Assembly (NCBI GenBank): GCA_016194745.1
Contig: JACQBA010000020.1
Span: forward strand, 61,373-125,372
DNA length: 64,000 bases
Direction of reading: 5' to 3'
From: Elusimicrobiota bacterium
GTDB lineage: Bacteria > Elusimicrobiota > Elusimicrobia > UBA1565 > JACRDR01
A program made the position numbers and the translations under genes. This document shows positions 46,367 to 54,873 of the stretch, piece by piece. How positions within the stretch are numbered: position 1 is the first letter of the stretch; every line of letters starts with the position of its first letter. The notes beneath the pieces are model-generated. The model had not been told where the DNA came from and ran no database searches. It worked only from the letters and a program-made list of their open reading frames with translations.

Positions 46367-47395
46367 GAGGCGTTGGCGGAACGCGTGATGAAGGGGGATG
46401 CGGCGGCGGCGGGGCGGGCGCTCACCTGCGTCATCAACGAGTCGGAAGGGTACGAGGACCTCTCGCGGCGCTTTTTCGCCTCGACGGGGCGCTCGCACAA
46501 GATCGGCGTGAGCGGGCCGCCCGGCGGCGGCAAGTCCACGTTGGTGAGCCGGCTCGTCGCCTACTACCGCAGAAAGGGCGAGCGCGTCGGGGTGCTGGCC
46601 GTCGACCCGACGAGTCCTTACACGGGCGGCGCGTTCCTGGGCGATCGTCTCCGGGTGCAGGAGCACGCGCTCGACGCGGGCGTCTTCTTCCGCAGCATGG
46701 GCTCGCGCGGGATGGTGGGCGGGCTTTCCGCCACGATCTTCGGCGCGATCCACGTGCTCGAGGCCTACGGCTGCGACCGCATCATCATCGAGACGGTCGG
46801 GACGGGCCAAGACGAGGTGGAGATCTCCCGCGTCGCCGACACGATCGTCTACGTGACGACGCCGTCGTTGGGCGACGAGATCCAGGCGATGAAGGCGGGC
46901 GTCATGGAAGTGGCCGACGTCTTTGCGGTGAACAAATGCGACCTTCCGGGCTCGGACAAAGCCATCGCCCATCTTAAGTCCGCTCTCGATCTGGGCGGAC
47001 GCGGCCGGCCGGGCTGGGGCGCGATCGTGCTGGGCGTGACGGCCTTGGGCGACCGGGGCATCTACGAGCTGTGCGAGGCGCTCGAGGAGCACCGGAACCA
47101 CCTCAAGTCGACGGGCGAAGGCGAGGCGCGCGCCAAGACGCAGCTGCGCGAGGAACTGTCCCTCTTCATCTCCAAGCGCATCTATCAGGACACGCTGAGC
47201 CACCTCACGGCGGAGCATCTCGACCAGCTCAAGGACAAGAAGACCGATCCCGTCTCCCTCGGCCTCGAGATGATCGGCGCCTTCAAGGCGGCCCTCTCCC
47301 CCTGCGCTCATGGCGCTAGGGACCGCGCGAAAGGCAGTACCTCCTTGCGCGCTGCCCCGGTCCTGTCCCGCAAGCGGTCGAGGGCACGCAAGTGA
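46316..47395 (+). CDS. meaB: MeaB/ArgK-family GTPase, mutase chaperone
   Basis: 359 residues. MeaB uses GTP to load and protect the B12 mutase. Seen are Walker A GPPGGGKST (67-75), AVDPTSPYTGGAFLGDRLR, IIIETVGTGQDEVE and VNKCD. Family homology starts near residue 17 (DPEALAERVMKGD); the first 15 residues come from a palindrome, and TTG 46373 is an alternative start. The last about 27 residues, including ARDRAKGSTSLRAAP, lie beyond the family's end and are encoded by a repeat also found in mutY. Its stop overlaps the epimerase GTG. Confidence 0.93.
   Translation: MKGARSGRNVTHATSDPEALAERVMKGDAAAAGRALTCVINESEGYEDLSRRFFASTGRSHKIGVSGPPGGGKSTLVSRLVAYYRRKGERVGVLAVDPTSPYTGGAFLGDRLRVQEHALDAGVFFRSMGSRGMVGGLSATIFGAIHVLEAYGCDRIIIETVGTGQDEVEISRVADTIVYVTTPSLGDEIQAMKAGVMEVADVFAVNKCDLPGSDKAIAHLKSALDLGGRGRPGWGAIVLGVTALGDRGIYELCEALEEHRNHLKSTGEGEARAKTQLREELSLFISKRIYQDTLSHLTAEHLDQLKDKKTDPVSLGLEMIGAFKAALSPCAHGARDRAKGSTSLRAAPVLSRKRSRARK
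47300..47352 (+). repeat. Two-hairpin palindromic element at the 3' end of meaB
   Basis: Arms CCCTGCGC (47300-47307) and GCGCTAGGG (47313-47321) pair with one bulge; GCGCGAAAGG (47325-47334) and CCTTGCGCGC (47343-47352) pair with one mismatch. It shares AGGGACCGCGCGAAAGG and CTCCTTGCGCGC with the mutY element. Confidence 0.75.
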
Positions 47396-47787
47396 AGATC
47401 GACCACGTCGGGATCGCGGTGAAGAGCATCGACGAGGCGGCCAAGTTCTATCAGGAGAGCCTCGGGCTCACGGTGACGCATCGCGAGGACGTGCCGACGC
47501 AGAAGGTGAAGGTCGCCTTCCTCGGCTCCGGGGACGGCGGCACGGAGATCGAATTGCTCGAGCCGACGTCGGACGACGGCGCCGTCGCCAAGTTCCTCGC
47601 CGCGCGCGGCCCCGGCATGCACCACGTCGCGTTCCACTCGAGCGCCATCGACGCCGACATGGAGCGTCTGAAGACGGCCGGCAAGCCTCCGCTCGACGAA
47701 TCGGCCCGCCCCGGCGCCCGCGGCCATCGCGTCTGCTTTCTCCATCCGAAGCACGCACACGGCGTATTAGTCGAACTCGTGGGGTGA
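47392..47787 (+). CDS. mce: Methylmalonyl-CoA epimerase
   Basis: 131 residues, a vicinal-oxygen-chelate fold. KIDHVGIAVKSIDEA gives the first metal His, IELLEP a metal Glu, HHVAFHS a metal His and VLVELVG the last Glu. It interconverts (S)- and (R)-methylmalonyl-CoA between the carboxyltransferase and the mutase. GTGA overlap with meaB, and the carboxyltransferase begins seven bases after its stop, giving an unbroken pathway operon. Confidence 0.94.
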   Translation: MKIDHVGIAVKSIDEAAKFYQESLGLTVTHREDVPTQKVKVAFLGSGDGGTEIELLEPTSDDGAVAKFLAARGPGMHHVAFHSSAIDADMERLKTAGKPPLDESARPGARGHRVCFLHPKHAHGVLVELVG

Positions 47788-47793
47788 ATTTAC

Positions 47794-49365
47794 ATGCCTA
47801 AAGTGAAGAAGGAACAGACGTCGCCGTCGAAGACCAACGAGCTCCTCGGCCGCATCGAGCGGGCCAAGGCGGGCGGCGGGGCGGACAAGATCGAGGCGCA
47901 GCGCAAGCAGGGCAAGCTCCTCGCGCGCGAGCGGCTCGACCTGCTCTTGGACGACGACAGCTTCGAGGAGGTCGACCTCCTCGTCGAGAAGCGCTCGCGC
48001 GACTTCGGGCTCGGCGATCGGTATCTCGCGGCGGACGGCGTCGTGACGGGATTCGGGCGCATCCACGGCCGGAGCGTGGCCGTCTTCTCGCAGGACTTCA
48101 CCGTCATGGGCGGCGCCCTCGGCCTCGCGCACGCGCAGAAGATCTGCAAGATCCTGGACCTCGCGATGGAAAGCGGCGTCCCCGTGATCGGCCTATGCGA
48201 CTCGGGCGGCGCGCGCATCCAGGAAGGCGTCGAGGCGCTCGGGGGATACGCGGAGATCTTCTACCGCAACGTGCAGGCCTCGGGCCGCGTCCCGCAGATC
48301 TCGGCGATCTTGGGACCGTGCGCGGGCGGCGCTGTCTACTCGCCCGCCATCACCGACTTCGTCTTCATGGTCGAGGGGACGAGCCACATGTTCATCACGG
48401 GCCCGGACGTGGTCCGCGCCGCGACCGGCGAGTCGACGGACTTCGACAGCCTGGGCGGCGCGCAGGTCCATTCCGAGATCTCGGGCGTGTGCCACTTCGT
48501 CGCGGCCTCTGAGCAGGACTGCTTCCGCCAGATCCGCGAGCTCATGGAGTACCTGCCGCAGAACTGCTTCGAGCGCGCCAAGACGGTGCTCGCCTCCGAC
48601 GACCCGCACCGCCAAAGCGAGGTGCTGCAGAAGATCTCCGAGATGGGGCCGCGCAAGCCCTTCCGCGTCCACGACGTCATTTGGGAGATCGCCGACGGCC
48701 ACCAGTTCTTCGAGGTGCACAAGAGCTTCGCCGAGAACATCGTCGTCGGCTTCATCCGTCTGGGCGGCGAGGTGGTCGGCGTGGTGGGGAACAACTCCTC
48801 GCATCTCTCCGGCGCCTTGGACATCTCGGCCTCGGAGAAGGGCGCGCGCTTCGTGCGCTTCTGCGACGCCTTCGGGATCCCGCTCTTGACCTTAGTCGAC
48901 GTCCCAGGCTACTGGCCCGGCGTCGAGCAGGAGCACGGCGGGATCATCCGCAAGGGCGCCAAGCTCCTCTACGCCTACAGCGAGGCGACGGTGCCGAAGG
49001 TGACGGTCGTGCTGCGGCGCGCCTACGGCGGCGCCTACGACGTGATGAGCTCCAAGCACATCCGCGGCGACGTCAATTTCGCCTGGCCGTGCGCCGAGAT
49101 CGCGGTGATGGGCCCGCAGGGCGCGGTCGACATCCTCTTCCGCCGCGAGATCAAGGCCGCGAAGGACCCCGACAAAAAGCGCGAGGAGCTGGTCGCGGCG
49201 TATCAGGAGAAGTTCGCCAACCCGTACCTCGCGGCCCAGCGCGGCTACATCGACGAGGTCATCGAGGCGGGCGACACGCGCCCCAAGCTCATCCGCGCGC
49301 TCCAATTCCTCAAGAACAAGCACGTCGAGCCGCCCAAGAAGAAGCACGGCAATATCCCGCTGTGA
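47794..49365 (+). CDS. Propionyl-CoA carboxylase beta / methylmalonyl-CoA decarboxylase alpha (carboxyltransferase)
   Basis: 523 residues, full-length carboxyltransferase with both crotonase-like halves: QDFTVMGGALGLAHAQK, GLCDSGGARIQEGVEAL, GPCAGGAVYSPAITDF, VGNNSS and LRRAYGGAYDVMSSKH. With a biotin carboxylase/carrier it carboxylates propionyl-CoA; with membrane beta subunits it would act as a sodium-pumping decarboxylase. No biotin carboxylase, biotin carrier or beta-subunit gene is in the window, so direction cannot be decided. Neighbouring epimerase, mutase and MeaB fix the pathway. Confidence 0.93.
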   Translation: MPKVKKEQTSPSKTNELLGRIERAKAGGGADKIEAQRKQGKLLARERLDLLLDDDSFEEVDLLVEKRSRDFGLGDRYLAADGVVTGFGRIHGRSVAVFSQDFTVMGGALGLAHAQKICKILDLAMESGVPVIGLCDSGGARIQEGVEALGGYAEIFYRNVQASGRVPQISAILGPCAGGAVYSPAITDFVFMVEGTSHMFITGPDVVRAATGESTDFDSLGGAQVHSEISGVCHFVAASEQDCFRQIRELMEYLPQNCFERAKTVLASDDPHRQSEVLQKISEMGPRKPFRVHDVIWEIADGHQFFEVHKSFAENIVVGFIRLGGEVVGVVGNNSSHLSGALDISASEKGARFVRFCDAFGIPLLTLVDVPGYWPGVEQEHGGIIRKGAKLLYAYSEATVPKVTVVLRRAYGGAYDVMSSKHIRGDVNFAWPCAEIAVMGPQGAVDILFRREIKAAKDPDKKREELVAAYQEKFANPYLAAQRGYIDEVIEAGDTRPKLIRALQFLKNKHVEPPKKKHGNIPL

Positions 49366-51062
49366 GGCGGGCCCTCGGCGCGACGTTCGACGCCGACCTC
49401 CCGCTGCTTCTCGCCGCGGCCGTCGTGCCCGCGCTGACGTGCGGGGCGCTCATCGACCGCTACGCGATCCCGAAGATCCTCGTCGCGTCGGTCCTCGTCG
49501 CCGCCGCCTGCGCGCTGCGCCGCCGCTCTCCGCCTCCGCGCTCCGAGCTCGACGCGCCGATCCTCGCCCTCCTGGCCGCGGCCGTCGTCTCCGCCCTCCT
49601 CTGCGCCGATCCGTGGCGGGCGTGGCTGGGCTTGGAACGGCTGCATACGTGGGGACTTTTCGGCTGGATCGTCTGCGCGCTCGTCTATTGGTCCGCGTGC
49701 GGGGCGGGGGAGGACTTTCCCGATCGGCTCGCCGCGTGGCTCGTCGCGGGGTCGCTGCCCGTGTCGCTGTACGCGCTGATCCAGAAGGCAGGCTGGGACT
49801 GGAACGGGATCAACGCCGCCTACTTCGCGCAGAGGCTGGAGCTTCGCCCTTTCTCGACGATCGGCGGCACGGTCCCGCTCGGCGGCTACCTCGCGATGGT
49901 CCTGCCGCTCGCGGCCTTCGTCGGACTGAGAAAACAAGGGCGTCCCGTCCTGCGGCATTTCGGCGCCGTCGCGTTCCTCCTGGCCGCGGCGGCTCTATGC
50001 GCCACGCGCACGCGCAGCGCCTGGCTCGGCGCGCTCGCGGGGCTCGCCGCCTACGCCGTGATCCTTCGCCCGCGAGACCGGCGCGTCTGGGGCGCCCTCG
50101 GGGCGGGCGCTCTCGCGTGCGCGCTCGGCCTCGCGTGGGTGCGCGCCGGACGGCCGACGTCCGACGTCGAGCGCCTCGAGGTCTGGCGCGCCGCGGCGGC
50201 GGCCTTTGGCGGCCATCGGCTCGTGGGCGTGGGCCCCGACGGGTTTTGGACCGCCTACAAGCGCTATCGCCGCGCGGAGATTTTGAAGACGCTCGACGGC
50301 ACCGCCGGCCAGGCCGACGCCAACAACGATTGGCTGCAGGTCCTCGCGACCTTGGGGGCGTTCGGCGCCGCGGCGTACGCGTGGCTGCACGCCCGCGCCT
50401 TCCTCTCCGCCGCGGCGGCCGTGCGCGCCGGCTCGCTTACGGGCGCCCGCGCGGCGGCGCTCGCCTCCTTGGCCGCGCTTCTCGTCTTCGCCAAGCTCAA
50501 CTCCGTCACCTGGGCGATCGAGTTCGTCGCGGCGCTCTTGGCGGCCTGCGTCTTTAGAAGGGCCGCGACGGCGGCGGGGCGCGGCTTGCTGAACTCCGTC
50601 GCGATGGCCTCGGCCGCGAGCGCGGCGGCATGCGTCTGCGTCTGGCTCGCCGCCGCGGACCACGCCGAGAAGCACGGGCAGGGGCTGCGCGCGATGGGCC
50701 GCCCCCGCGACTCGCTCGTTCAGCTCGAGCGGGCGATCCGGATCAACCCGACCTTCCCGGGCTACCGGATGAACCTGGACAATCTCCTCTTCGACGTCGC
50801 GGAGTCTGCGGCGGACCTGGAGACGAGGCGGATGCTCCTCTTTCGCGCGACGCAGGTCGCGCTCGAGGGCGTGCGCCGGCACCCCGCCGATCCCGACATG
50901 CTCGCCCTTCTCGGCCGCGTCGAGCTGCGTCGCCACGAGTGGGGGAAGGAGCCGCGCCTGGAGGCCGCCGTCGCCGTATTAGAGGAAGCCAAGCGCCTCG
51001 AGCCCAATTTCCCTCAGCTCGACGAGGACCTGGCGCGAGCGAAGGCTCTGCGCGGGAAATGA
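49362..51062 (+). CDS. O-antigen ligase/polymerase-like membrane protein with TPRs
   Basis: 566 residues. About ten to twelve hydrophobic helices cover residues 10-440; the conserved periplasmic loop has GVGPDGFWTAYKRYR and ANNDWLQVLATLG, the Wzy/WaaL-type O-ligase core. After a helix near 430, TPR-like helices (RPRDSLVQLERAIRINPTFP, then VALEGVRRHPADPDMLALLG) extend to the end. It could join or polymerise surface glycans. GTG 49362 overlaps the carboxyltransferase stop, so it is co-transcribed with an unrelated pathway. Confidence 0.82.
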   Translation: MRRALGATFDADLPLLLAAAVVPALTCGALIDRYAIPKILVASVLVAAACALRRRSPPPRSELDAPILALLAAAVVSALLCADPWRAWLGLERLHTWGLFGWIVCALVYWSACGAGEDFPDRLAAWLVAGSLPVSLYALIQKAGWDWNGINAAYFAQRLELRPFSTIGGTVPLGGYLAMVLPLAAFVGLRKQGRPVLRHFGAVAFLLAAAALCATRTRSAWLGALAGLAAYAVILRPRDRRVWGALGAGALACALGLAWVRAGRPTSDVERLEVWRAAAAAFGGHRLVGVGPDGFWTAYKRYRRAEILKTLDGTAGQADANNDWLQVLATLGAFGAAAYAWLHARAFLSAAAAVRAGSLTGARAAALASLAALLVFAKLNSVTWAIEFVAALLAACVFRRAATAAGRGLLNSVAMASAASAAACVCVWLAAADHAEKHGQGLRAMGRPRDSLVQLERAIRINPTFPGYRMNLDNLLFDVAESAADLETRRMLLFRATQVALEGVRRHPADPDMLALLGRVELRRHEWGKEPRLEAAVAVLEEAKRLEPNFPQLDEDLARAKALRGK

Positions 51063-52270
51063 GCCCCAAGATCGGCATTCACAAGGCGGCGGAAAAGGGC
51101 GACGTCGAGCTTCTGCAGAAGCTGATCCTCGAGGGGGTCGACGTCAACGCCAGGGATAAGGACGATTGTTCGCCGCTTCACATCGCGGCGGCGCATGCGG
51201 ACCCGGCGGCGTTGCGGGTTCTCCTTTCCGCGGGGGCCAGGCCCGACGCGGTCACGAAGGAAGAGAGATTGACGCCTCTCCATGTCGCCGCGTTGGAAGG
51301 GCGTCTGGACGCCGCGGAGGCTCTATTGGAGGCGGGAGCCGACCCGTTCGCCTGGAACTACATGAGCGAGCGGCCCCTGGACGCTGCCCTCAATCGAGAG
51401 CATATGGAGGTCGCCGAGTGCCTGTTCGCGCGGATCACGAAGGAGGAGCCGGGAGCGCTCGGCTCTCCGCTGCATGCGGCGGTCGTCATCCGCGATCTGT
51501 CTCTGATCGAGAAGCTGTTGCGCCGAGGCATCGGCGTAGACGTCAGGGATCATGACGGCGATACGCCGCTGCATTGGGTCTTCACGCGGCGAAGCGAAGC
51601 GTTCGTCCGGCTCATCCTTCGTCATTGCCCGGAGACGGCGAAGACGAGGATTCCCAGAAGGCAGGACGATCCGCTCGAGATCGTCAGGCATCTATTGTCG
51701 AAGGGCGCCGACGTCCGCGCCGTCAATGCTTGCGGCGAGACGCTGCTGCACCGCGTCCTCCAATGGTCCACGATCCCCGGCTGCATGGAGGCCGCGGAGA
51801 TCTATCTCGCTCAGGGCGCCGCCGCCGATGCCGCCGATATCACCGGCTGGACGCCGCTCATGCTCGCCGCGTGTTCGGGACGCACGGAGTTCGCCAAGAG
51901 ACTCGTCGAGCGCGGCGCGCAGCTCGAGATCGTTCGCAACGGCTGGACCGCGCTCCAATATGCCTGCCACCACGGCAAGCTGGAGACCGTCCGGTGGCTC
52001 GTCGAGACGGGCGCCGACGTCAATTCCGCGCACGCGTCAAAATACCTTTCCGTACCGCTTCATTCCGCCGCGTTCATGGGCCACCCGGAGATCGTCGCGC
52101 TTCTGCTGGAGCACGGCGCCGATATCTCCATCAAGGACGGCAAAGGGAACGACGCCTTGGCGCATGCGAAAAAGTCGCTGACCACCTGGCAGGTCACGGG
52201 GGACGCCAAGCGCCTCGCCCCTTACGAAGAGACCATACGGATCCTAACGTCCGCCAAGCGCCGCAAATAG
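51059..52270 (+). CDS. Ankyrin-repeat protein
   Basis: 403 residues made almost wholly of about ten ankyrin repeats: CSPLHIAAAHADPAALRVLL, LTPLHVAALEGRLDAAEALL, DTPLHWVFTRR, WTPLMLAACSGRTEFAKRL and VPLHSAAFMGHPEIVALLL. No signal peptide or membrane segment, so it is cytoplasmic and presumably binds proteins. One unit near 205-230 is degenerate. ATGA overlap with the O-ligase gene. Its last 27 bases overlap the convergent small gene. Confidence 0.9.
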   Translation: MSPKIGIHKAAEKGDVELLQKLILEGVDVNARDKDDCSPLHIAAAHADPAALRVLLSAGARPDAVTKEERLTPLHVAALEGRLDAAEALLEAGADPFAWNYMSERPLDAALNREHMEVAECLFARITKEEPGALGSPLHAAVVIRDLSLIEKLLRRGIGVDVRDHDGDTPLHWVFTRRSEAFVRLILRHCPETAKTRIPRRQDDPLEIVRHLLSKGADVRAVNACGETLLHRVLQWSTIPGCMEAAEIYLAQGAAADAADITGWTPLMLAACSGRTEFAKRLVERGAQLEIVRNGWTALQYACHHGKLETVRWLVETGADVNSAHASKYLSVPLHSAAFMGHPEIVALLLEHGADISIKDGKGNDALAHAKKSLTTWQVTGDAKRLAPYEETIRILTSAKRRK

Positions 52271-52441
52271 CGGCCCGAGGCCGGCCTTCAGCGCCGGCCT
52301 GCGGGCTTGGGCGGCGGCCGCCAGAGCCGCGTTCACATGCTTCGGCGCGACGACGAAGGAGAGGCTGTCTTGAGCCCGCTCCGCGCGCGCCGCCGCCGCG
52401 CACAACGCCGCGGCGAGTCCCGAGACGATGAGTCGCTTCAG
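52244..52441 (-). CDS. Small secreted protein with probable CTG start
   Basis: About 65 residues. AAGGAGG (52447-52453 on the minus strand) lies five bases before CTG 52441, and translation from there gives LKRLIVSGLAAALCAAAARA, a textbook signal peptide. The nearest ATG in frame is 84 bases further upstream and would put a polar stretch before it. The mature 45 residues (SLSFVVAPKHVNAAL...) are not recognised. Unusual start, short length and overlap with the ankyrin gene keep confidence moderate. Confidence 0.5.
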   Translation of the reverse strand: MKRLIVSGLAAALCAAAARAERAQDSLSFVVAPKHVNAALAAAAQARRPALKAGLGPLFAALGGR

Positions 52442-52559
52442 GGCGTCCTCCTTGATCCCGCTTCCACCGTAGCGATTCGAGATCAAGGAATGGTCGCGGC
52501 CGGGTAAAGATTCGGAAAAGCGCAATGCTCAGGCCTTCGTATGGGTGCCGGGCGCGCGT

Positions 52560-53006
52560 CTAGCCGCCGGTCGGATACGGAAGCGTCTCGACGAAGCGTT
52601 CCCAATATCCGGCGATCCCGGGGAGGCGGTCGAGCCGGCGCTCGGCGACGAAAAGCGTCCGCGCTCTCCAATCAAGACGGCCTCCGGGGCCGGTGAGATG
52701 CTCGAGGAGTCTTGCCGTCTTACCGTCCGCGGAAAACGTCACCGCCTCCTCGGGCGAGCCTTCGAACCAAAATGTCTTCCAACGGGAGCTCCACACCTTG
52801 AGCGGAGCGGCCTTGTCCTCGAACAACGCGGCGTACCCGACCTGCTTGTTGACGCCTACTTCGCCGATCCCGTAAAACAGGACGCCGTGCGACCCGTCCG
52901 GCGACTCGTACATCCTTTCCATCAAATGAAATCGCTCCCGCCGTGCCCAACGCACGGGCAGATACACGGCGCGCAGATCGATCGGCCAGCCGGATAGGTC
53001 GTGCAT
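52560..53006 (-). CDS. Hypothetical protein
   Basis: 148 residues from ATG 53006. A minus-strand TATACT (53019-53024) lies 12 bases upstream, the same spacing as two other genes here. The protein is Trp/Arg-rich (YLPVRWARRERFHLMER, WSSRWKTFWFEGSPEEAV) with YESPDGSHGVLFYGIGEVG, probably beta-rich, without signal peptide or membrane helix. No family recognised. A longer frame upstream reaches into the gap before the hydrolase and has no start signals. Confidence 0.6.
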   Translation of the reverse strand: MHDLSGWPIDLRAVYLPVRWARRERFHLMERMYESPDGSHGVLFYGIGEVGVNKQVGYAALFEDKAAPLKVWSSRWKTFWFEGSPEEAVTFSADGKTARLLEHLTGPGGRLDWRARTLFVAERRLDRLPGIAGYWERFVETLPYPTGG

Positions 53007-53129
53007 GCGCTTTCGGCAAGTATAGCCGCTATCGTCTTGCCCGGCCAGACGACTCCGGCGGCTCGACGTGCGTTGGGAGAATTTGGAAGAGGTACCGATA
53101 TCCTGGCGCAAATTGTGGTTCAGGATTGA

Positions 53130-53795
53130 TCAGTCGGGCAAGTTGCGCAGGAAGTCCCGGATAGCCGCCGAGGTCGACTCCGGATGAGTCAGGGTGAAGG
53201 CGTGACCGGCGTCCTCCAGAATGACGTCCGGATCGGCGCAGCGGATCGGGATGATGCGATCGCGGTCGCCGTGCATCGACAGGGTGGGGCAACTCGGCGC
53301 CGGGGCGCCCGGCCATTGGACCGCCATGCGTCCGAACGCTCGAAGGCGGCGGGTCGGCTGCTTCGCGGCCATCGCCGCGATGCTGGCGGCGGAATTTCGA
53401 TCGACCGGAGCGAAGCGCCAGCGAAGGACGGGCGACCACGTCCGCACGCGAAATAGAAAGCCGGGCAGCACGCGGCTGCCGCGCTCGAACCATGCGTACG
53501 ACCACGGCAGGCGGCTCGGCTGCCGGCAGCTTCCAAGGAGGATCAAGCCGGAGACTTTGCGCTGCGAGGCGATCTCGGCCGCGAGCATTCCGCCGAAGGA
53601 GACCCCTCCGACGACGTCCTGGGGGCCTACCGCATGGAGGGCCATGAGCCGAGCCGCATACTCGCGCAAGCTCTCCTTCGGCAGTGGCTCGACGTGGTCC
53701 GGAGCGAGCGTCTCGATGTCGGTGAGCTGAAGCTTGGCGAACAGCCGCGCGTCCCCGCCCATGCCGCTGAATAGGATCAACCGCCGCAAGGACAT
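53130..53795 (-). CDS. Alpha/beta hydrolase
   Basis: 221 residues from ATG 53795, fixed by TATACT exactly six bases upstream. LILFSGMGGDARLFAKL gives the oxyanion region, GGVSFGGMLAAEIA the nucleophile Ser (GxSxGG), SMHGDRDRIIPI the acid and AGHAFTLTHPE the His. No signal peptide, so cytoplasmic. Esterase/thioesterase-like; substrate unknown. The gene stands between two transcription units and is divergent from mdh. Confidence 0.85.
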   Translation of the reverse strand: MSLRRLILFSGMGGDARLFAKLQLTDIETLAPDHVEPLPKESLREYAARLMALHAVGPQDVVGGVSFGGMLAAEIASQRKVSGLILLGSCRQPSRLPWSYAWFERGSRVLPGFLFRVRTWSPVLRWRFAPVDRNSAASIAAMAAKQPTRRLRAFGRMAVQWPGAPAPSCPTLSMHGDRDRIIPIRCADPDVILEDAGHAFTLTHPESTSAAIRDFLRNLPD

Positions 53796-53801
53796 GGGGA
53801 G

Positions 53802-53807
53802 AGTATA
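53802..53807 (-). promoter_or_regulatory. -10 box TATACT for the hydrolase, leaderless geometry
   Basis: On the minus strand TATACT is followed by CTCCCC and the ATG at 53795: a six-base gap, predicting a leaderless mRNA. Confidence 0.65.
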
Positions 53808-53889
53808 CTCCGGCGCGCGCGGTCCGCCAAGGGAACCGACTCGTCGAATTTCCTCTTCTTTGAGCCCGCGTAAGTTCATAGAATACGCC

Positions 53890-53912
53890 TACACTTTCAA
53901 GCAACAAGGAGG
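53890..53912 (+). promoter_or_regulatory. mdh -10 box and strong Shine-Dalgarno
   Basis: TACACT (53890-53895) and AAGGAGG (53906-53912), eight bases before ATG 53921. The bases CGCCTACACTTTC recur as CGCCTATACTTTC at the pilin promoter (59296-59308). Confidence 0.65.
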
Positions 53913-53920
53913 CGGTACCC

Positions 53921-54853
53921 ATGGCACGCAAGAAGATCACCGTCGTAGGCGCGGGCTTCGTCGGCGCGACGCTCGCGCAGAGGCTCGCGGAGATGGAGCT
54001 CGGCGACGTCGTCATCGTCGACATCCCGGCGACCGAGGGCATGCCGGCGGGCAAGGCCTTGGACATCATGGAATCGGCCCCGATCTACGGCTACGACGCG
54101 CGCGTGAGCGGCACGACCTCCTACGAGTCGACCGCGGGCTCGGACATCGTCGTCATCACGGCCGGCATTCCGAGGAAGCCCGGCATGAGCCGCGACGATT
54201 TGCTCAACACGAACGCGGGCATCGTCAAAAGCGTGACCGAGAACGTGGTCAAGTTCTCTCCGAACTGCATCTTGATCATCGTCTCGAACCCGCTCGACGC
54301 GATGTGCTTGGTCGCCCTCAAGACCTCCAAGTTCCCGAAGCACCGCGTGCTCGGCATGGCCGGCGTCCTCGACTCGGCGCGCATGCGCACCTTCATCGCC
54401 GAGGCGCTCAACGTCTCGGTCGAGAACGTGCACGCGATGGTGCTCGGTGGGCACGGCGACACGATGGTGCCGATGCCGCGCTTCTCGACGGTCTCCGGCA
54501 TCCCGATCACCGAGCTGCTCCCGAAGGACAAGATCGAGGCGATCAATCAACGCACGCGCGACGGCGGCGCCGAGATCGTCAAGCTGCTCAAGACGGGGTC
54601 GGCGTACTACGCGCCCTCCGCCTCGACCGCCGAGATGGTCGAGTCCATCCTCAAGGACAAGAACAAGATCCTGCCCTGCGCCGTCTACCTCGAGGGCGAG
54701 TACGGCGTCGACGGCGTGTTCGTCGGCGTGCCGGCCAAGCTCGGCTCCAAGGGCTTGGTCGACGTGATCCAGCTCAACCTCTCGGTCGACGAGCGGGCGC
54801 AGCTGCTCAAGTCCGCCTCGGCCGTCAAAGAGCTCAGCGCCGCTCTCAAGTAG
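53921..54853 (+). CDS. mdh: Malate dehydrogenase (LDH-like, NAD-dependent)
   Basis: 310 residues. Rossmann motif [12 protein letters not shown], acidic [20 protein letters not shown] with the substrate-gripping Arg that selects malate over lactate, VSNPLDAM and the catalytic His in GGHGDTMVP. It interconverts malate and oxaloacetate in the TCA cycle or its reductive branch, next step from the succinyl-CoA made by the mutase pathway. A strong AAGGAGG and its own promoter suggest high expression; the gap of 20 bases to coaX suggests co-transcription. Confidence 0.96.
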   Translation: MARKKITVVGAGFVGATLAQRLAEMELGDVVIVDIPATEGMPAGKALDIMESAPIYGYDARVSGTTSYESTAGSDIVVITAGIPRKPGMSRDDLLNTNAGIVKSVTENVVKFSPNCILIIVSNPLDAMCLVALKTSKFPKHRVLGMAGVLDSARMRTFIAEALNVSVENVHAMVLGGHGDTMVPMPRFSTVSGIPITELLPKDKIEAINQRTRDGGAEIVKLLKTGSAYYAPSASTAEMVESILKDKNKILPCAVYLEGEYGVDGVFVGVPAKLGSKGLVDVIQLNLSVDERAQLLKSASAVKELSAALK

Positions 54854-54873
54854 CTCGACCCTTCCGGGACGAG

